From Morganella morganii H1r (GTDB taxonomy: Bacteria; Pseudomonadota; Gammaproteobacteria; Enterobacterales; Enterobacteriaceae): a DNA stretch of 64,000 bases. The stretch spans positions 1 through 64,000 of the forward strand of contig NZ_AYMP01000021.1 in assembly GCF_000633515.1 (NCBI RefSeq), in the 5' to 3' direction. The first letter of the stretch is position 1; each line of letters opens with the position of its first letter. Made by a program: the position numbers and the translations under genes. The notes under the pieces are model-generated. The model was given only the letters and a program-made list of their open reading frames with translations. It ran no database searches and was not told where the DNA came from. This document shows, piece by piece, positions 25,855 to 37,033 of the stretch.

Positions 25855-28797
25855 ATGTCTTCGCATTTACCATTATCTGGTCATCCATATAAAACAATCA
25901 CACTGCTTCTGCCCGTGTTATTTATCCCGCTGCCGGGACTGGCGACAGAGGAAAAAAATCAGCAACTTGGCGACATTACGCTCCGTAATGAACAGGCCGC
26001 TGCTGACAGCGCCAAAGATAAAATCTATGACAAAAATGTCTCCACCCTGATCCTCACCAAAGAAGAAATAGAGCGCTATAAAGGCGCCTCCGCCGCCGAT
26101 ATTCTTAAAGGCGCCAACGGGGTATTCAGCGGTGACGCCCGCAACGGCAACGCGCTGGATGTCAATATCCGCGGAATACAGGGGCCGGGCCGTGTACCGG
26201 TCACCATCGATGGTACCGAACAGGCCGTGACGGTGTACCGGGGTTATAACGGTGCCAATAACCGTAACTACCTTGACCCGATGCTGATCAGTGAAATTGA
26301 GATTGAAAAAGGCCCGTCCCTTAATCCGCTCCTGAAAACGTCGGTAGGCGGCGGTGTTGCCATGAAAACACTCACCATCAATGACGTGGTGAAAAACGGT
26401 GACCAGTTTGGTGCTGCACTGATGCTGGAAAACAGCAGTAACACCACCAAAGCCCGGATACCCAATCTGGGGATCGGGGAAGATTACCGCCTTGTGGATA
26501 ATATGCAGTTCGATTGGCTTATTATTGACGACCCCGGCACCCATTTAACCCCGGAAAATCGTGATAATGCCCCCGCACTGAATAACAGTGATTACGCCTG
26601 GCGTCTGGCAGTGGGTACCCGTCAGGAAAATATGGATCTGTTACTGGCTTATGCTTACCGCGACCGGGGAAACTATTTTGCCGGTAAACGCCACAGCGAA
26701 AACTATAATGACGAAATGTCTGACAGTGATATCGGTATTCTGCAAACATCCAACAAAACCTATGACCCGTATATGCCGTTTGTGTCCCGTATTTACCGTA
26801 AAGGCAATGAAGTTCCCAACACATCGGCAAAAACGGAATCCTGGCTGATAAAAAATACCTGGTATCTGAATGATGACCACGCGCTGCAACTCAGCTGGCG
26901 CGATACCCGCTCGGATTTCGGCGATATTATGCCTTCCCGGCTGGGCTGGATCCGCGCTGAGGATAATATCATTCCGCAGTGGCCGCTGGCTGACCTGCAT
27001 GCACAGGCCGGTTATCTTCACCTGAAATCCCAACCGGCACATCTTGCCTATATTGATGCTGATATCCGCCTGTGGACCACCCTGACCACCAGCAACACTA
27101 ACTCCGGCGGCGGCTGGCCGCGCTACCCGAAAAATATGGACTACGGCTATAAACAGGGGGATATCAGCACCATCAACCCGGCAATCGATGGAACACTGAT
27201 TAACACCGCTGCCCTGAATGTACAGAATCAGCGCTACGGGCTGGATTTCAGCAATAAGTTTGCCTTTACCCCGGAACTGTCGGTAACCCTGGCCGCCAAT
27301 ATGCAGTTTGAGCATCTGGACAGCAATACCAGCCTGGAAAACTATAAACTCTTTATGTTCGCTGTTCCCGCCCGTAAAGGCCGCCGCTTTGAATATCAGC
27401 AATCCGTCAGTCTGGACTGGCAGCCGATCTCCTGGCTGTCACTCAGTGCCGGCGGCAGACAAACCGTATACTGGAGTGTCGATGATCTCTCCAATGAGTG
27501 CGCCGCCCGTAAAGACCCTTACTGTAAACAAGACTATGAAGTTACCGGTTATTACCTGAATTATTACCGGAATATGACCGAAACAGAATCACAGGTTTAT
27601 AAAAAGCGGCAACAGGGTATGTTGCACGAAATGACCCCGGAAGAAAGAAAAATAGTATCGCAAAAAAAATTTTATTCTGTATATCCCCAATGGCGTCGTG
27701 ATTATCTTGATAACCGAAAAGACCGGCCAATGGTACATGAACGGGCATTCTGGCCAGTGGATACCAGTGACGGACGCCTGAAACAGAAAGACCGGCCGGA
27801 TATTGATACCGCATTACGGGGTATTGATCCCTATACCGGGCAGGAAACATATCTCTATGAATATGGCCCTTATCCTATTCAGCATGGTGACAGAGAAGTG
27901 CAACCTGTCACCCACACCTGGAAAGAAAAACCCCGCCGCCAGGCCAGCGCCTGGACACCGATGCTGTCTGCCTCGGTTCATCTGACCGATGATCTGCGTC
28001 TGTATGGCCGCTATGCGGAAACCGTACGTATGCCGAGCCTGTTTGAAGATACTGTCGGGTTCTCCGGTTCCTCTGCCCCGCATATCGGCTACCGTTATAA
28101 ACCGGAACGCGCGGTAACCCGGGAATACGGTGTGGTTTTTAACGGAAAATCACTGCTCAGCGCCGACCGTCACGCAGATATCCGGCTGAATTATTTCCAT
28201 ACGGATATCCTTAATGTTTTTGATCGTGATAATTATTTCCGTTTTACACAGATGGATAAACAGAGCCTGAAAGGGATTGAAATCCAGGCCCGCTATGATC
28301 ATGGCTGGATCTTCAGTGATCTGGGGGTGACCTATAACCTCACCAATAAAGTCTGTGATGAAACATCCCATGCCTTTATGGATCCGACCGGGCTGAAAGA
28401 TATCCCGTCATGCATTGACGGCGGTTATCCGGGCGGGTTCCTGCGTACTCAAATCCAGCCGCACTATTCTGTGACCTTTAACCTCGGCGGACGTTTATTG
28501 CAGGAGTCATTAGAAATCGGCAGCCGCTGGCTCTACCACAGTGCGGTGGAAAACAGCCAGGAAAAACATCTGATGACGATTATCCCTGACCAATACAGCA
28601 ATTTTAATAATTACCCGATGCGCTGGAATTCGGTACTGACCGTGGATGCTTACGCCAAATATAAAATCACTCCGGATGTTGCCCTGGAGGTGACCGCTAC
28701 CAACCTGACCAATGAATATTACCTCGACCCGCTCACCCGTTCGATGATGCCTGCACCGGGCCGGGCCGTAAAATTCAATGTCTCTGCGAGGTTCTGA
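25855..28797 (+). CDS. TonB-dependent outer-membrane receptor, probably for haem/hemophilin
   Basis: The 980-residue protein has an N-terminal signal (TITLLLPVLFIPLPGLA), a plug domain near 60-190 with the usual ADILKGANGVFSG, DVNIRGIQGPGRVPVTIDG and EIEIEKGPS motifs, and a long 22-strand barrel ending in GRAVKFNVSARF with terminal phenylalanine. The plug is of the kind seen in haem and haemoglobin receptors linked to haemophores. It lies between Slam and tonB with short gaps, so the four genes form one operon. Haem specificity is inferred from context; a transferrin-like or other metal ligand cannot be excluded. Confidence 0.85.
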   Translation: MSSHLPLSGHPYKTITLLLPVLFIPLPGLATEEKNQQLGDITLRNEQAAADSAKDKIYDKNVSTLILTKEEIERYKGASAADILKGANGVFSGDARNGNALDVNIRGIQGPGRVPVTIDGTEQAVTVYRGYNGANNRNYLDPMLISEIEIEKGPSLNPLLKTSVGGGVAMKTLTINDVVKNGDQFGAALMLENSSNTTKARIPNLGIGEDYRLVDNMQFDWLIIDDPGTHLTPENRDNAPALNNSDYAWRLAVGTRQENMDLLLAYAYRDRGNYFAGKRHSENYNDEMSDSDIGILQTSNKTYDPYMPFVSRIYRKGNEVPNTSAKTESWLIKNTWYLNDDHALQLSWRDTRSDFGDIMPSRLGWIRAEDNIIPQWPLADLHAQAGYLHLKSQPAHLAYIDADIRLWTTLTTSNTNSGGGWPRYPKNMDYGYKQGDISTINPAIDGTLINTAALNVQNQRYGLDFSNKFAFTPELSVTLAANMQFEHLDSNTSLENYKLFMFAVPARKGRRFEYQQSVSLDWQPISWLSLSAGGRQTVYWSVDDLSNECAARKDPYCKQDYEVTGYYLNYYRNMTETESQVYKKRQQGMLHEMTPEERKIVSQKKFYSVYPQWRRDYLDNRKDRPMVHERAFWPVDTSDGRLKQKDRPDIDTALRGIDPYTGQETYLYEYGPYPIQHGDREVQPVTHTWKEKPRRQASAWTPMLSASVHLTDDLRLYGRYAETVRMPSLFEDTVGFSGSSAPHIGYRYKPERAVTREYGVVFNGKSLLSADRHADIRLNYFHTDILNVFDRDNYFRFTQMDKQSLKGIEIQARYDHGWIFSDLGVTYNLTNKVCDETSHAFMDPTGLKDIPSCIDGGYPGGFLRTQIQPHYSVTFNLGGRLLQESLEIGSRWLYHSAVENSQEKHLMTIIPDQYSNFNNYPMRWNSVLTVDAYAKYKITPDVALEVTATNLTNEYYLDPLTRSMMPAPGRAVKFNVSARF

Positions 28798-28800
28798 TTT

Positions 28801-29598
28801 ATGTACGGCGCAATAGCATTACCGCATCCGGCTTTCCTGTTTTCCCGGGAAAGAACCGGAACGTGGCAGCAGATGGTTTCTGTTGCTGCGATCGGTGTGT
28901 GTTTCTCCGTCGCCGGGCTGCTCATCACGGGCAGCCCCCGGGTGACCACCCCGCAACAGCATCAGATGGATAACCGGGGACAAATCCCGGCGGCGGCTGT
29001 CACCATTCAGATGAGTGCAGCACCGGCATATCAGGAAACAGAACCGGAAGCGGAACAATTACCACCACCACAGGAATCTCCGTCTCAGGCAGAACTGGCA
29101 ACCGCCCGCCGGACAACACCGGAGAAAATAACCAAACCACCATCAGCAAAACCGGCCGTAAAAACCGTGAACAAAAAGGCGGAGAAATCAGAACCGGTTA
29201 CCACAGCAACCACCGCAGATACCGGAGAGGATAAAACCACACAGCAGCAGTCCGGCGGACAGGCTGTATCCCCGACAAACTCTGCCACCGCAGGAGCCGA
29301 TAACCGGAAAGCACAGGAGGATTACTTTAACCTGCTGCGGCAAAAAATTGAGGAGCAAAAACATTACCCCCGCCGGGCCCGCAGCGCCGGCCAACGGGGG
29401 ATCAGCACTATCTCATTTTCACTCGACGATAACGGCAAACCGTTTGCACCGGTGGTTACCCGCTCTTCCGGTTATGAATTACTGGATAACGCCGCAATGG
29501 ATGCCGTCATCAGGGTTGCTGCTGTCGGTACGCCGCCGCCGGGTGCAAAGCGGAAGGTGACATTTTCATTACGTTTTCAGCTGAATAAGGGGTTTTAG
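28801..29598 (+). CDS. Dedicated TonB protein of the haem operon
   Basis: The 265-residue protein has an N-terminal membrane anchor (MVSVAAIGVCFSVAGLLI at about 25-42). A proline-, lysine- and glutamate-rich periplasmic linker follows (about 70-150), then a C-terminal TonB domain with YPRRARSAGQRGISTISFSL and FRFQLNKGF-like ends. It starts 3 bases after the receptor stop, indicating coupling. No exbB or exbD is present, so it probably borrows the main ExbBD complex elsewhere in the genome. Confidence 0.85.
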   Translation: MYGAIALPHPAFLFSRERTGTWQQMVSVAAIGVCFSVAGLLITGSPRVTTPQQHQMDNRGQIPAAAVTIQMSAAPAYQETEPEAEQLPPPQESPSQAELATARRTTPEKITKPPSAKPAVKTVNKKAEKSEPVTTATTADTGEDKTTQQQSGGQAVSPTNSATAGADNRKAQEDYFNLLRQKIEEQKHYPRRARSAGQRGISTISFSLDDNGKPFAPVVTRSSGYELLDNAAMDAVIRVAAVGTPPPGAKRKVTFSLRFQLNKGF

Positions 29599-29645
29599 CG
29601 GCGGTGTGTATTAGCAATAGTGATTGTTTCTTGTGCATACCGGAT

Positions 29646-29675
29646 TAATAGGTATACTGGTCTACCTACCTATTA
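29646..29675. promoter_or_regulatory. TetR operator: inverted repeat TAATAGGTA-N12-TACCTATTA
   Basis: Perfect 9-bp arms at 29646-29654 and 29667-29675 flank a 12-base spacer. A likely -10 box (TATACT, 29653-29658) lies inside, with a weak -35 (TTGTGC, 29631-29636) 16 bases upstream. Position 20 bases before the tetR-like start suggests autorepression. Confidence 0.75.
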
Positions 29676-29694
29676 GTCACAAGAGATTTTCCGG

Positions 29695-30288
29695 ATGAAG
29701 GACACCGACACAACACAGACCCGGCTCAGTGCCAGAGACCGTTTACTGGAAGCCGCAGGCATCTTGTTTTACAACGAGGGCATTGCGGCAACCGGTATTG
29801 ATACAATTACCAAAAAGGCCGGTGTCGCCAAAAAAAGTCTGTATAACAATTTCAGCTCCAAAGCTGAGTTAGTGACTACTTACATCCGGCTGCGGCATGA
29901 AGAATGGCTGGCGTTATATGATGTCCGTCTGCAACAGGCAACAACCCCGGCACAGCGGATCCTCGCGGTATTTGATGCTTATCACGACCATGCTGAGTTT
30001 GCTTATGAACGGGGATTCCGGGGATGCGGCCTGCTGAACGCAGCCGCTGAGTTTCCGGCCGGCAGTGAGGAACGCCGCGAAGTGTGTGCTCACAAATCTG
30101 AAGTGGCTGATATTATACGCAAAAATCTTTATCAGCTGCTGCCGGAAGACACCGCGAAAGCAGAGCAGCTGACTGCACACCTGGCGTTTTTACTGGAGGG
30201 CGCTATTGTACTCGCCGGGCTGGAAGAACACGGGGCACGGGTATTACAGGCTGCCGCCATGGCAAAAACCATGCTGGAGGCGCTGTGA
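29695..30288 (+). CDS. TetR-family repressor
   Basis: The 197-residue protein has a TetR DNA-binding domain (LLEAAGILFYNEGIAATGID, then AGVAKKSLYNNFSSKAELV) and a C-terminal ligand domain with RGCGLLNAAAEF, as seen in many efflux regulators. It overlaps the following EamA exporter gene by 4 bases. The inverted repeat at 29646-29675 is its likely operator, so the pair should be self-regulated and induced by a ligand that is not known. Confidence 0.9.
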   Translation: MKDTDTTQTRLSARDRLLEAAGILFYNEGIAATGIDTITKKAGVAKKSLYNNFSSKAELVTTYIRLRHEEWLALYDVRLQQATTPAQRILAVFDAYHDHAEFAYERGFRGCGLLNAAAEFPAGSEERREVCAHKSEVADIIRKNLYQLLPEDTAKAEQLTAHLAFLLEGAIVLAGLEEHGARVLQAAAMAKTMLEAL

Positions 30289-31238
30289 TCCGGACCCCCA
30301 AAGGCCACTTTACCGGTATTGCCGTCATCATCCTGGCCTCCTTCTTATGGGGAACCACCGGGGTTTCTGCCACCTTCGCACCGGATGTCAGTCCTGTTGC
30401 GATCGGTGCGGCCGCCATGGGTTTCGGCGGGTTGCTCCAGGCCGCGATTGCCATCACACCGATCCGCCGCAGCCTCGGCACTTTCCGGCAGCAATGGCGT
30501 TTGCTGTTATTGGGTGCCATTGCTGTTGCCGTATATCCGCTCGCCTTTTACGGCTCAATGCGACTGGCCGGGGTAACTATCGGCACCGTGGTATCTATCG
30601 GTACGGCACCGGTTTTATCGGCAATCATTGAAATTATTATGGACGGTGCCCGCATGACACTGCGCTGGCTGAGCGGCGCCGTACTCGGCCTGACAGGTAT
30701 TGCGCTGCTTTCCCTGTCCGGCGGCACGGAACAGATTGCCGCAGCGGATACATCCGCCACTCTGACCGGTATCATACTGGGATTACTCGCCGCCTTTACT
30801 TATGCGCTTTATTCCTGGGCCGCGCGCCGCCTGATGCAGCGCAACATTCCGTCACGGGCAGCCATGGGCGGTATTTTCGGGATCGGGGGATTACTGCTGA
30901 TGCCGGTGTTAGCACTTTACGGCGCGCCATTCCTGGACTCGTGGCAAAACGCAGCGGTCGGCATTTACATGGCTTGTGTACCGATGTTTCTCGGCTATGT
31001 CTGTTTCGGTTATGCGCTGGCACGTATTCCCGCCAGCACCGCCACCACTATCACGCTGCTGGAACCGGTTGTTGCCGCCGCACTCGCCGCCATTATTGTC
31101 GGCGAACAACTCACCACCGCAGGCTGGGCCGGAGTCGCACTGATTTTCACCTGTCTGGTCTGTATTACACTGCCTGCCCGGCGTAAGGCGGCGATATTAA
31201 GTGCAGTAAATAATGGTCACAGCCCACAACCGGAATGA
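30285..31238 (+). CDS. EamA/DMT-family transporter
   Basis: The 317-residue inner-membrane protein consists of two EamA repeats with about ten transmembrane helices (first repeat near 10-140, second near 160-300). ILASFLWGTTGVSATF and ITLLEPVVAAALAAIIVGE are typical motifs. The start is GTG at 30285, overlapping the tetR stop, so translation is coupled. It probably exports a metabolite or drug under TetR control. Confidence 0.85.
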   Translation: MIRTPKGHFTGIAVIILASFLWGTTGVSATFAPDVSPVAIGAAAMGFGGLLQAAIAITPIRRSLGTFRQQWRLLLLGAIAVAVYPLAFYGSMRLAGVTIGTVVSIGTAPVLSAIIEIIMDGARMTLRWLSGAVLGLTGIALLSLSGGTEQIAAADTSATLTGIILGLLAAFTYALYSWAARRLMQRNIPSRAAMGGIFGIGGLLLMPVLALYGAPFLDSWQNAAVGIYMACVPMFLGYVCFGYALARIPASTATTITLLEPVVAAALAAIIVGEQLTTAGWAGVALIFTCLVCITLPARRKAAILSAVNNGHSPQPE

Positions 31239-31254
31239 CACATTGCGCTGAATA

Positions 31255-32394
31255 TTATTTTAATTTCTTAATGATATTCAGTGCATTATCAATTTTTTCG
31301 CAAAGCCAGTCAACAATCATGTCCAGATTATAATTATTGTCCAGTAAGTGGCTCAGGGGTAACGTCTGATTAAAAATAATAACTTCTGTATTATTATTGG
31401 GAGGAAGCTTTCCGGGGCAATAATCGCTGCCAAAATTTTCAGAAAACTGAACAATAGCCCGTTTACAATACTCTATATTCATCGCCATATAACCAAAAAC
31501 CAGGCAAGGAGATGTACTTTTTTTACTCTGAGGATGGCATTCTCCGTTATCCCATTCATTATATTCAGGGAACTGAATCCCCCAATAGAAATAGCGATAG
31601 GGTTCCCGCCGTAACATAACCCAACTCCAGCATATGGCACCCTGCCAGTTTGCACTGCTGCCACCATGTCTGTATTTATCTTCAGCGCCCCAGTTAAACA
31701 GAGTTTCCGCTGAATACTTTTGTTTTATTCTGTCAAATACACTCTTTGTTAAACCGTCCAGCCGTCTTCCGGCTCCGCTGTACAGGAGTTCCATGACAGC
31801 AAAATCCTGCCTTGTAGGTAAATCCATTGCTAATCCCTGATTTGATAAAAATTGTTTATAGTCTTCAACATGAGGAATATCTGAAACCATTGTAAGTTGC
31901 TCAAAAACAGACTGCCAATACCATAATTTTCTGTTTTTTATACCGAAGTCAGAAGATGAAATATCTTTAAAACTTTGCTCCGGCATCGTTTTATCAGTCA
32001 GTAAAATTAACGTACCGGCAGAGGCATCCGGCGAATGTGCAGATAACCAGCGATCATAAATTTGAAGCTGGGATAATGAATTTCCGTTAATATCTACGCC
32101 TTGTGTAAAACACGCATTAATTTTTACTTCAATCAAATACCTGACAAAATTATCAACCAATCCCACTAAATCCGGATAACGGGATTTCCCTTCTGCATCC
32201 GTAATCGTATATTGTGTTTGCCATTTAATTTTTGTATCTGAATCAGCGCAAACACCCATTTTTATTAAAAAATTGTGCTGCTGTTCTTTTGTCATCCGGT
32301 TAAGAATGTCACAGAAACCTTCCGTACAAAAATTTTCCAGTTGGCTGCGTTTATCTGTGGATTGGTATTTATATAAACGAGAGAAAAGATCCAT
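31255..32394 (-). CDS. PD-(D/E)XK nuclease superfamily protein
   Basis: The 379-residue protein has the PD-(D/E)XK core in its N-terminal third: E20 in SQLENF, YPDLVGL with D75, then IEVK with E89 and K91. This matches the PDDEXK_4-like group. A QLQIYDRWL helix follows near 110. The C-terminal half (200-379) is unfamiliar and contains tryptophan- and glycine-rich segments. Such proteins appear as standalone genes and in phage-defence settings; the role here is unknown. Base composition is lower in G+C than that of mnmE downstream. It has its own gap of 39 bases before mnmE on the same strand. Confidence 0.65.
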   Translation of the reverse strand: MDLFSRLYKYQSTDKRSQLENFCTEGFCDILNRMTKEQQHNFLIKMGVCADSDTKIKWQTQYTITDAEGKSRYPDLVGLVDNFVRYLIEVKINACFTQGVDINGNSLSQLQIYDRWLSAHSPDASAGTLILLTDKTMPEQSFKDISSSDFGIKNRKLWYWQSVFEQLTMVSDIPHVEDYKQFLSNQGLAMDLPTRQDFAVMELLYSGAGRRLDGLTKSVFDRIKQKYSAETLFNWGAEDKYRHGGSSANWQGAICWSWVMLRREPYRYFYWGIQFPEYNEWDNGECHPQSKKSTSPCLVFGYMAMNIEYCKRAIVQFSENFGSDYCPGKLPPNNNTEVIIFNQTLPLSHLLDNNYNLDMIVDWLCEKIDNALNIIKKLK

Positions 32395-32433
32395 CTAAAA
32401 TAATCCATTAATCCGGACAAAAACCAGAAGCCA

Positions 32434-33813
32434 TCACTTCCCGATACAAAAACTCGAGAAAATACGTCCCAGCAGATCGTCGGAGGTGAATTCCCCGGTG
32501 ATTTCGCTCAGTGCCTGCTGGGCGAGGCGCAGTTCTTCTGCCAATAACTCACCGGAGCGGGCAACCACTAACTGCTCGTGGCCGGAAATCAGATGCTCTG
32601 CAGCGGTGTTCAGTGCCTGTAAGTGACGGCGGCGGGCGAGGAATCCGCCTTCGGTGTTGCCTTCAAATCCCATGGTGGTTTTCAGGTGATCGCGCAGCAA
32701 ATCAATACCGTGGCCTTCGCGGGCAGAGAGTTTAATCAGTGTATCGCCGTTCCGCTCTGTGATTCCGGTGGTTTCCCCGGTGATATCAGTTTTATTGCGG
32801 ATGATCGTGACCGGAATACCGGCCGGTAAGCGGGACATAAATTCCGGCCAGATTTGTTCGGGGGTCTGTTCATCCACCGTGGTACCGTCAACCATAAACA
32901 GGACGCGGTCTGCCTGTGCAATTTCCTGCCAGGCGCGTTCAATACCGATCCGCTCCACTTCATCCCCGGCTTCGCGCAGCCCGGCGGTATCAATGATATG
33001 CAGCGGCATACCGTCGATATGAATATGTTCACGCAGCACATCACGGGTGGTCCCGGCAATATCGGTGACAATCGCGGCTTCGCGGCCGGCCAGCGCATTC
33101 AGCAGGCTGGATTTTCCGGCATTCGGACGACCGGCAATCACCACTTTCATCCCTTCACGCAGCAGGCTGCCCTGACGCGCCTGGGAACGAACCCGTTCCA
33201 GGTCAGTAATCACAGTATCGAGTTTGGCTTCAATCACACCATCCGAGAGAAAATCGATTTCCTCATCCGGGAAGTCGATTGCTGCTTCCACATAAATCCG
33301 CAGGTTAGTGAGTGCTTCCACCATCTGGTGCACTTCGCCGGAGAAAGCGCCCTGTAATGAGTTCATCGCAGAACGGGCGGCCTGTTCCGAACTGGCATCA
33401 ATCAGGTCAGCAATGGCTTCCGCCTGCGCCAGATCCAGTTTGTCATTGAGGAATGCACGCTCGGAAAACTCACCGGGATTGGCGATACGGATATTACCGA
33501 TAAGCAGAATACGTTTTAACAATAAATCGAGGATAACCGGCCCGCCGTGTCCCTGGAGTTCCAGCACATCCTCACCGGTAAAGGAGTTCGGGCCGGGGAA
33601 GAAAATCGCAATCCCCTGATCCAGCACTTTGCCGGTTTCATCACGGAAAGGCAGATAATCGGCATAACGCGCTTTCGGGAGTTTCCCCAGTACAATCTGA
33701 GCCACCTGTGCCGCCTGCGGGCCGGACACACGCAAAATACCGACTCCGCCGCGTCCCGGCGGGGTTGCCTGTGCCACAATGGTATCGGTGCTCTGAATTT
33801 CAGCGTTATTCAT
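32434..33813 (-). CDS. mnmE: tRNA uridine-5-carboxymethylaminomethyl GTPase MnmE
   Basis: With MnmG, this enzyme modifies wobble uridine 34 of certain tRNAs. The N-terminal [18 protein letters not shown] block, the G-domain [16 protein letters not shown] and DIAGTTRD motifs, and the C-terminal CIGK (catalytic cysteine) are all present. I start at 33813 (MNNAEIQ, 459 residues; E. coli has 454) because GAGAG lies 8 bases upstream; a frame starting at 33861 runs into the terminator hairpin of yidC. It lies in the conserved order rpmH-rnpA-yidD-yidC-mnmE. Confidence 0.95.
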   Translation of the reverse strand: MNNAEIQSTDTIVAQATPPGRGGVGILRVSGPQAAQVAQIVLGKLPKARYADYLPFRDETGKVLDQGIAIFFPGPNSFTGEDVLELQGHGGPVILDLLLKRILLIGNIRIANPGEFSERAFLNDKLDLAQAEAIADLIDASSEQAARSAMNSLQGAFSGEVHQMVEALTNLRIYVEAAIDFPDEEIDFLSDGVIEAKLDTVITDLERVRSQARQGSLLREGMKVVIAGRPNAGKSSLLNALAGREAAIVTDIAGTTRDVLREHIHIDGMPLHIIDTAGLREAGDEVERIGIERAWQEIAQADRVLFMVDGTTVDEQTPEQIWPEFMSRLPAGIPVTIIRNKTDITGETTGITERNGDTLIKLSAREGHGIDLLRDHLKTTMGFEGNTEGGFLARRRHLQALNTAAEHLISGHEQLVVARSGELLAEELRLAQQALSEITGEFTSDDLLGRIFSSFCIGK

Positions 33814-33848
33814 GACCATGTCTCTCTTTCTCACCGTGTGATAAACAA

Positions 33849-33876
33849 TAAAGGCGGTCAATATGACCGCCTTTAA
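33849..33876 (-). terminator. Hairpin between yidC and mnmE
   Basis: TAAAGGCGGTCA (33849-33860) and TGACCGCCTTTA (33864-33875) form a perfect 12-bp stem with a 3-base loop. On the minus strand it is followed by an interrupted T run (TTTATTGTTT). It probably ends or thins transcription from rpmH-yidC before mnmE. Confidence 0.75.
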
Positions 33877-33919
33877 ATAATACTATAAGACCGGCAGAGA
33901 TTCCCCGCCGGTCACGGGC

Positions 33920-35542
33920 TTATTTTTTGTCGCGGCTGTGAAGACCACGTTTTTCCAGGCCGCGATAGATAATCTGCTGCTGGAGAATTGTCACCAAGTT
34001 ACTGACGATATAGTACAGCACCAGACCTGACGGGAACCACAGGAAGAAGACGGTGAAGATCACCGGCATAAAGGTGAAAATCTTCTGCTGTAACGGGTCG
34101 GTGACCGCTGTCGGAGACAGTTTCTGGATCACAAACATCGTTGCACCCATCAGAATCGGCAGGATGTAGTACGGATCCTGTGCGGATAAGTCATGGATCC
34201 AGCCGATAAACGGCGCGTGACGCAGTTCCACTGAGCCCATCAGCATGTAATACAGTGCCAGGAAGATAGGCATCTGGATAATCAGCGGTAAGCAGCCACC
34301 CAGCGGGTTCACTTTCTCTTCTTTGTACAGCGCCATCATTTCCTGACTCATGCGCTGTTTGTCATCACCGATGCGCTCACGCATTGCTTTCAGCTTCGGC
34401 TGAAGCATACGCATTTTCGCCATAGAGGTGTATTGCGCACGGGTCAGCGGATACATGATACCGCGGACGATAAAGGTAATAACGATGATGGAGAAGCCCC
34501 AGTTACCGATGAAGCTGTGGATAAACTTCAGTAACTTGAACAGCGGCTGAGAAATGAACCATAACCAGCCGTAATCAACGGTTAAGTCCAGATGCGGTGC
34601 CACGGCTTCCATTTCGTTCTGCAGTTCAGGGCCGACCCACAGTGTTGCGTTATATTTCGCTTCGCTGTTTGCCCCGATACGGATTGCATCACTCTTATAG
34701 CCGATGAATGCATCGCCGGTTTTGGCACTGTACAGCGTATAGAAATTATTGGTGGTGCCTTTCTCAGGAACCCACGCTGTCGCAAAATACTGCTGTAACA
34801 TCGCCACCCAGCCAACATTGGTGTTGATGTTCAGTGGTTTATCTTCGATATCACTGAAGCTGTATTTTTTGTAGTTGGTGTCTTCAGACGAGTACGCCGC
34901 ACCACGGTAGGTATGCAGCGCAAAGTTGCTGCTGCCGTTGTTAAGACGTTCCGGTAAATTCACAGATTGTTTTAACTGACCGAAAAACGCCATTTCCAGC
35001 GGAGCGGAGGTGTCGTTTTTGATGGTGTAATCAACACTGATGGCATAGTCTTTGCGCTTCAGGATATAGGTTTTCACATAAGTGACACCATCCTGAACGA
35101 AAGTCAGAGGAACACGCAGTTCATCCTGGCCTTCCGGCAGCACAAAAGTATCGCGTTCAGTGGTATACAGCGGGCGATCTTTGTAATTATTCGGGTTATC
35201 CGGGCCATTCACACCGGTTAAACCACTGATTGCCTGGTAGGCAAATTCAGGAGTTGTTTCCAGTAAACGGAACGGATCTGCGGATTTTAAGGTTGCCGGG
35301 TAAGCCAAAAGGTCAGCTTCATCAATATCACCGCCGCGCAGATTGATGTTCAGTGACAGCACATCTGTTTTGACCGTAATATATTTGTTCTGCCCGCTGC
35401 TTTCACCACTTGGCGTTGTCGTCTGCTGCGTTGCCTGAACAGCCGCGTTAAGTGCTTGTGTCTTATCACTTTCCCACGTCTGCCATGCAAAGAAGGATAC
35501 GAGTAGCAAAGCGATGAATAGAAGATTACGTTGCGAATCCAT
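33920..35542 (-). CDS. yidC: Membrane protein insertase YidC
   Basis: YidC inserts and folds inner-membrane proteins, alone or with SecYEG. At 540 residues (E. coli 548) it has an N-terminal signal anchor ([17 protein letters not shown]), a large periplasmic domain (about 50-330) and the five-helix core (about 340-530), including [20 protein letters not shown] and [20 protein letters not shown]. It begins 2 bases after yidD. Confidence 0.97.
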   Translation of the reverse strand: MDSQRNLLFIALLLVSFFAWQTWESDKTQALNAAVQATQQTTTPSGESSGQNKYITVKTDVLSLNINLRGGDIDEADLLAYPATLKSADPFRLLETTPEFAYQAISGLTGVNGPDNPNNYKDRPLYTTERDTFVLPEGQDELRVPLTFVQDGVTYVKTYILKRKDYAISVDYTIKNDTSAPLEMAFFGQLKQSVNLPERLNNGSSNFALHTYRGAAYSSEDTNYKKYSFSDIEDKPLNINTNVGWVAMLQQYFATAWVPEKGTTNNFYTLYSAKTGDAFIGYKSDAIRIGANSEAKYNATLWVGPELQNEMEAVAPHLDLTVDYGWLWFISQPLFKLLKFIHSFIGNWGFSIIVITFIVRGIMYPLTRAQYTSMAKMRMLQPKLKAMRERIGDDKQRMSQEMMALYKEEKVNPLGGCLPLIIQMPIFLALYYMLMGSVELRHAPFIGWIHDLSAQDPYYILPILMGATMFVIQKLSPTAVTDPLQQKIFTFMPVIFTVFFLWFPSGLVLYYIVSNLVTILQQQIIYRGLEKRGLHSRDKK

Positions 35543-35544
35543 CG

Positions 35545-35802
35545 TTAATGTTCTCTGTTATCATCATTTTTAGGTGGGACAGGATCATCACCACCTTCGT
35601 GTAAAGGGTGGCATTTTAATACGCGTTTCACCGTTAACCAACCGCCTTTTATCATACCAAACCTGCGCAATGCCTCAATTCCGTATTGCGAGCATGTTGG
35701 TGTGAAGCGGCAACGTGGTCCCAGCAGCGGACTTATCACCAGCTGGTAACCTCTGATTAACAGGATCAGGAAGCGTGCGCCAAGCGACTGTGACGACGCC
35801 AT
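35545..35802 (-). CDS. yidD: YidD membrane protein insertion efficiency factor
   Basis: The 85-residue protein has the family signature: [29 protein letters not shown] (cysteines near 32 and 37) and a C-terminal [12 protein letters not shown]. It assists YidC-dependent insertion at the inner membrane. It overlaps the rnpA 3' end by 37 bases, an arrangement also found in relatives. Confidence 0.95.
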   Translation of the reverse strand: MASSQSLGARFLILLIRGYQLVISPLLGPRCRFTPTCSQYGIEALRRFGMIKGGWLTVKRVLKCHPLHEGGDDPVPPKNDDNREH

Positions 35803-36125
35803 AACTTACCCAATGCTTCCGTAATCTCGCGATTACTCAACTCCGATACCCCTTTTCTTACCAGAAGCACGAAATCCATATCGGGCAACTCATGTTGGTG
35901 CAGACGAAAGTATTCACGCGCTAACCGTTTGATGCGGTTGCGCTCATGAGCCCGTTTAACATTTTTTTTAGCAACGGTAAGACCAATGCGGGGATGTTCC
36001 AGCTCATTACGGCGTCCCAGAAGTGTTATTTCAGGAGTACTTGCCCGTTGTGGTTGCCGGAAGACAAAGTTGAAATGCTCGGGAGTTAACAAACGTAACT
36101 CCCTCGGAAAAGCGAGCTTAACCAC
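35766..36125 (-). CDS. rnpA: Ribonuclease P protein component
   Basis: The basic 119-residue protein has the same length as E. coli RnpA. It has the RNR motif within [19 protein letters not shown] and the N-terminal [17 protein letters not shown]. It helps the RNase P RNA cut tRNA leaders. It follows rpmH after 15 bases. Confidence 0.97.
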   Translation of the reverse strand: MVKLAFPRELRLLTPEHFNFVFRQPQRASTPEITLLGRRNELEHPRIGLTVAKKNVKRAHERNRIKRLAREYFRLHQHELPDMDFVLLVRKGVSELSNREITEALGKLWRRHSRLAHAS

Positions 36126-36140
36126 GTATGGTTAGCTTTA

Positions 36141-37033
<893 letters not shown>

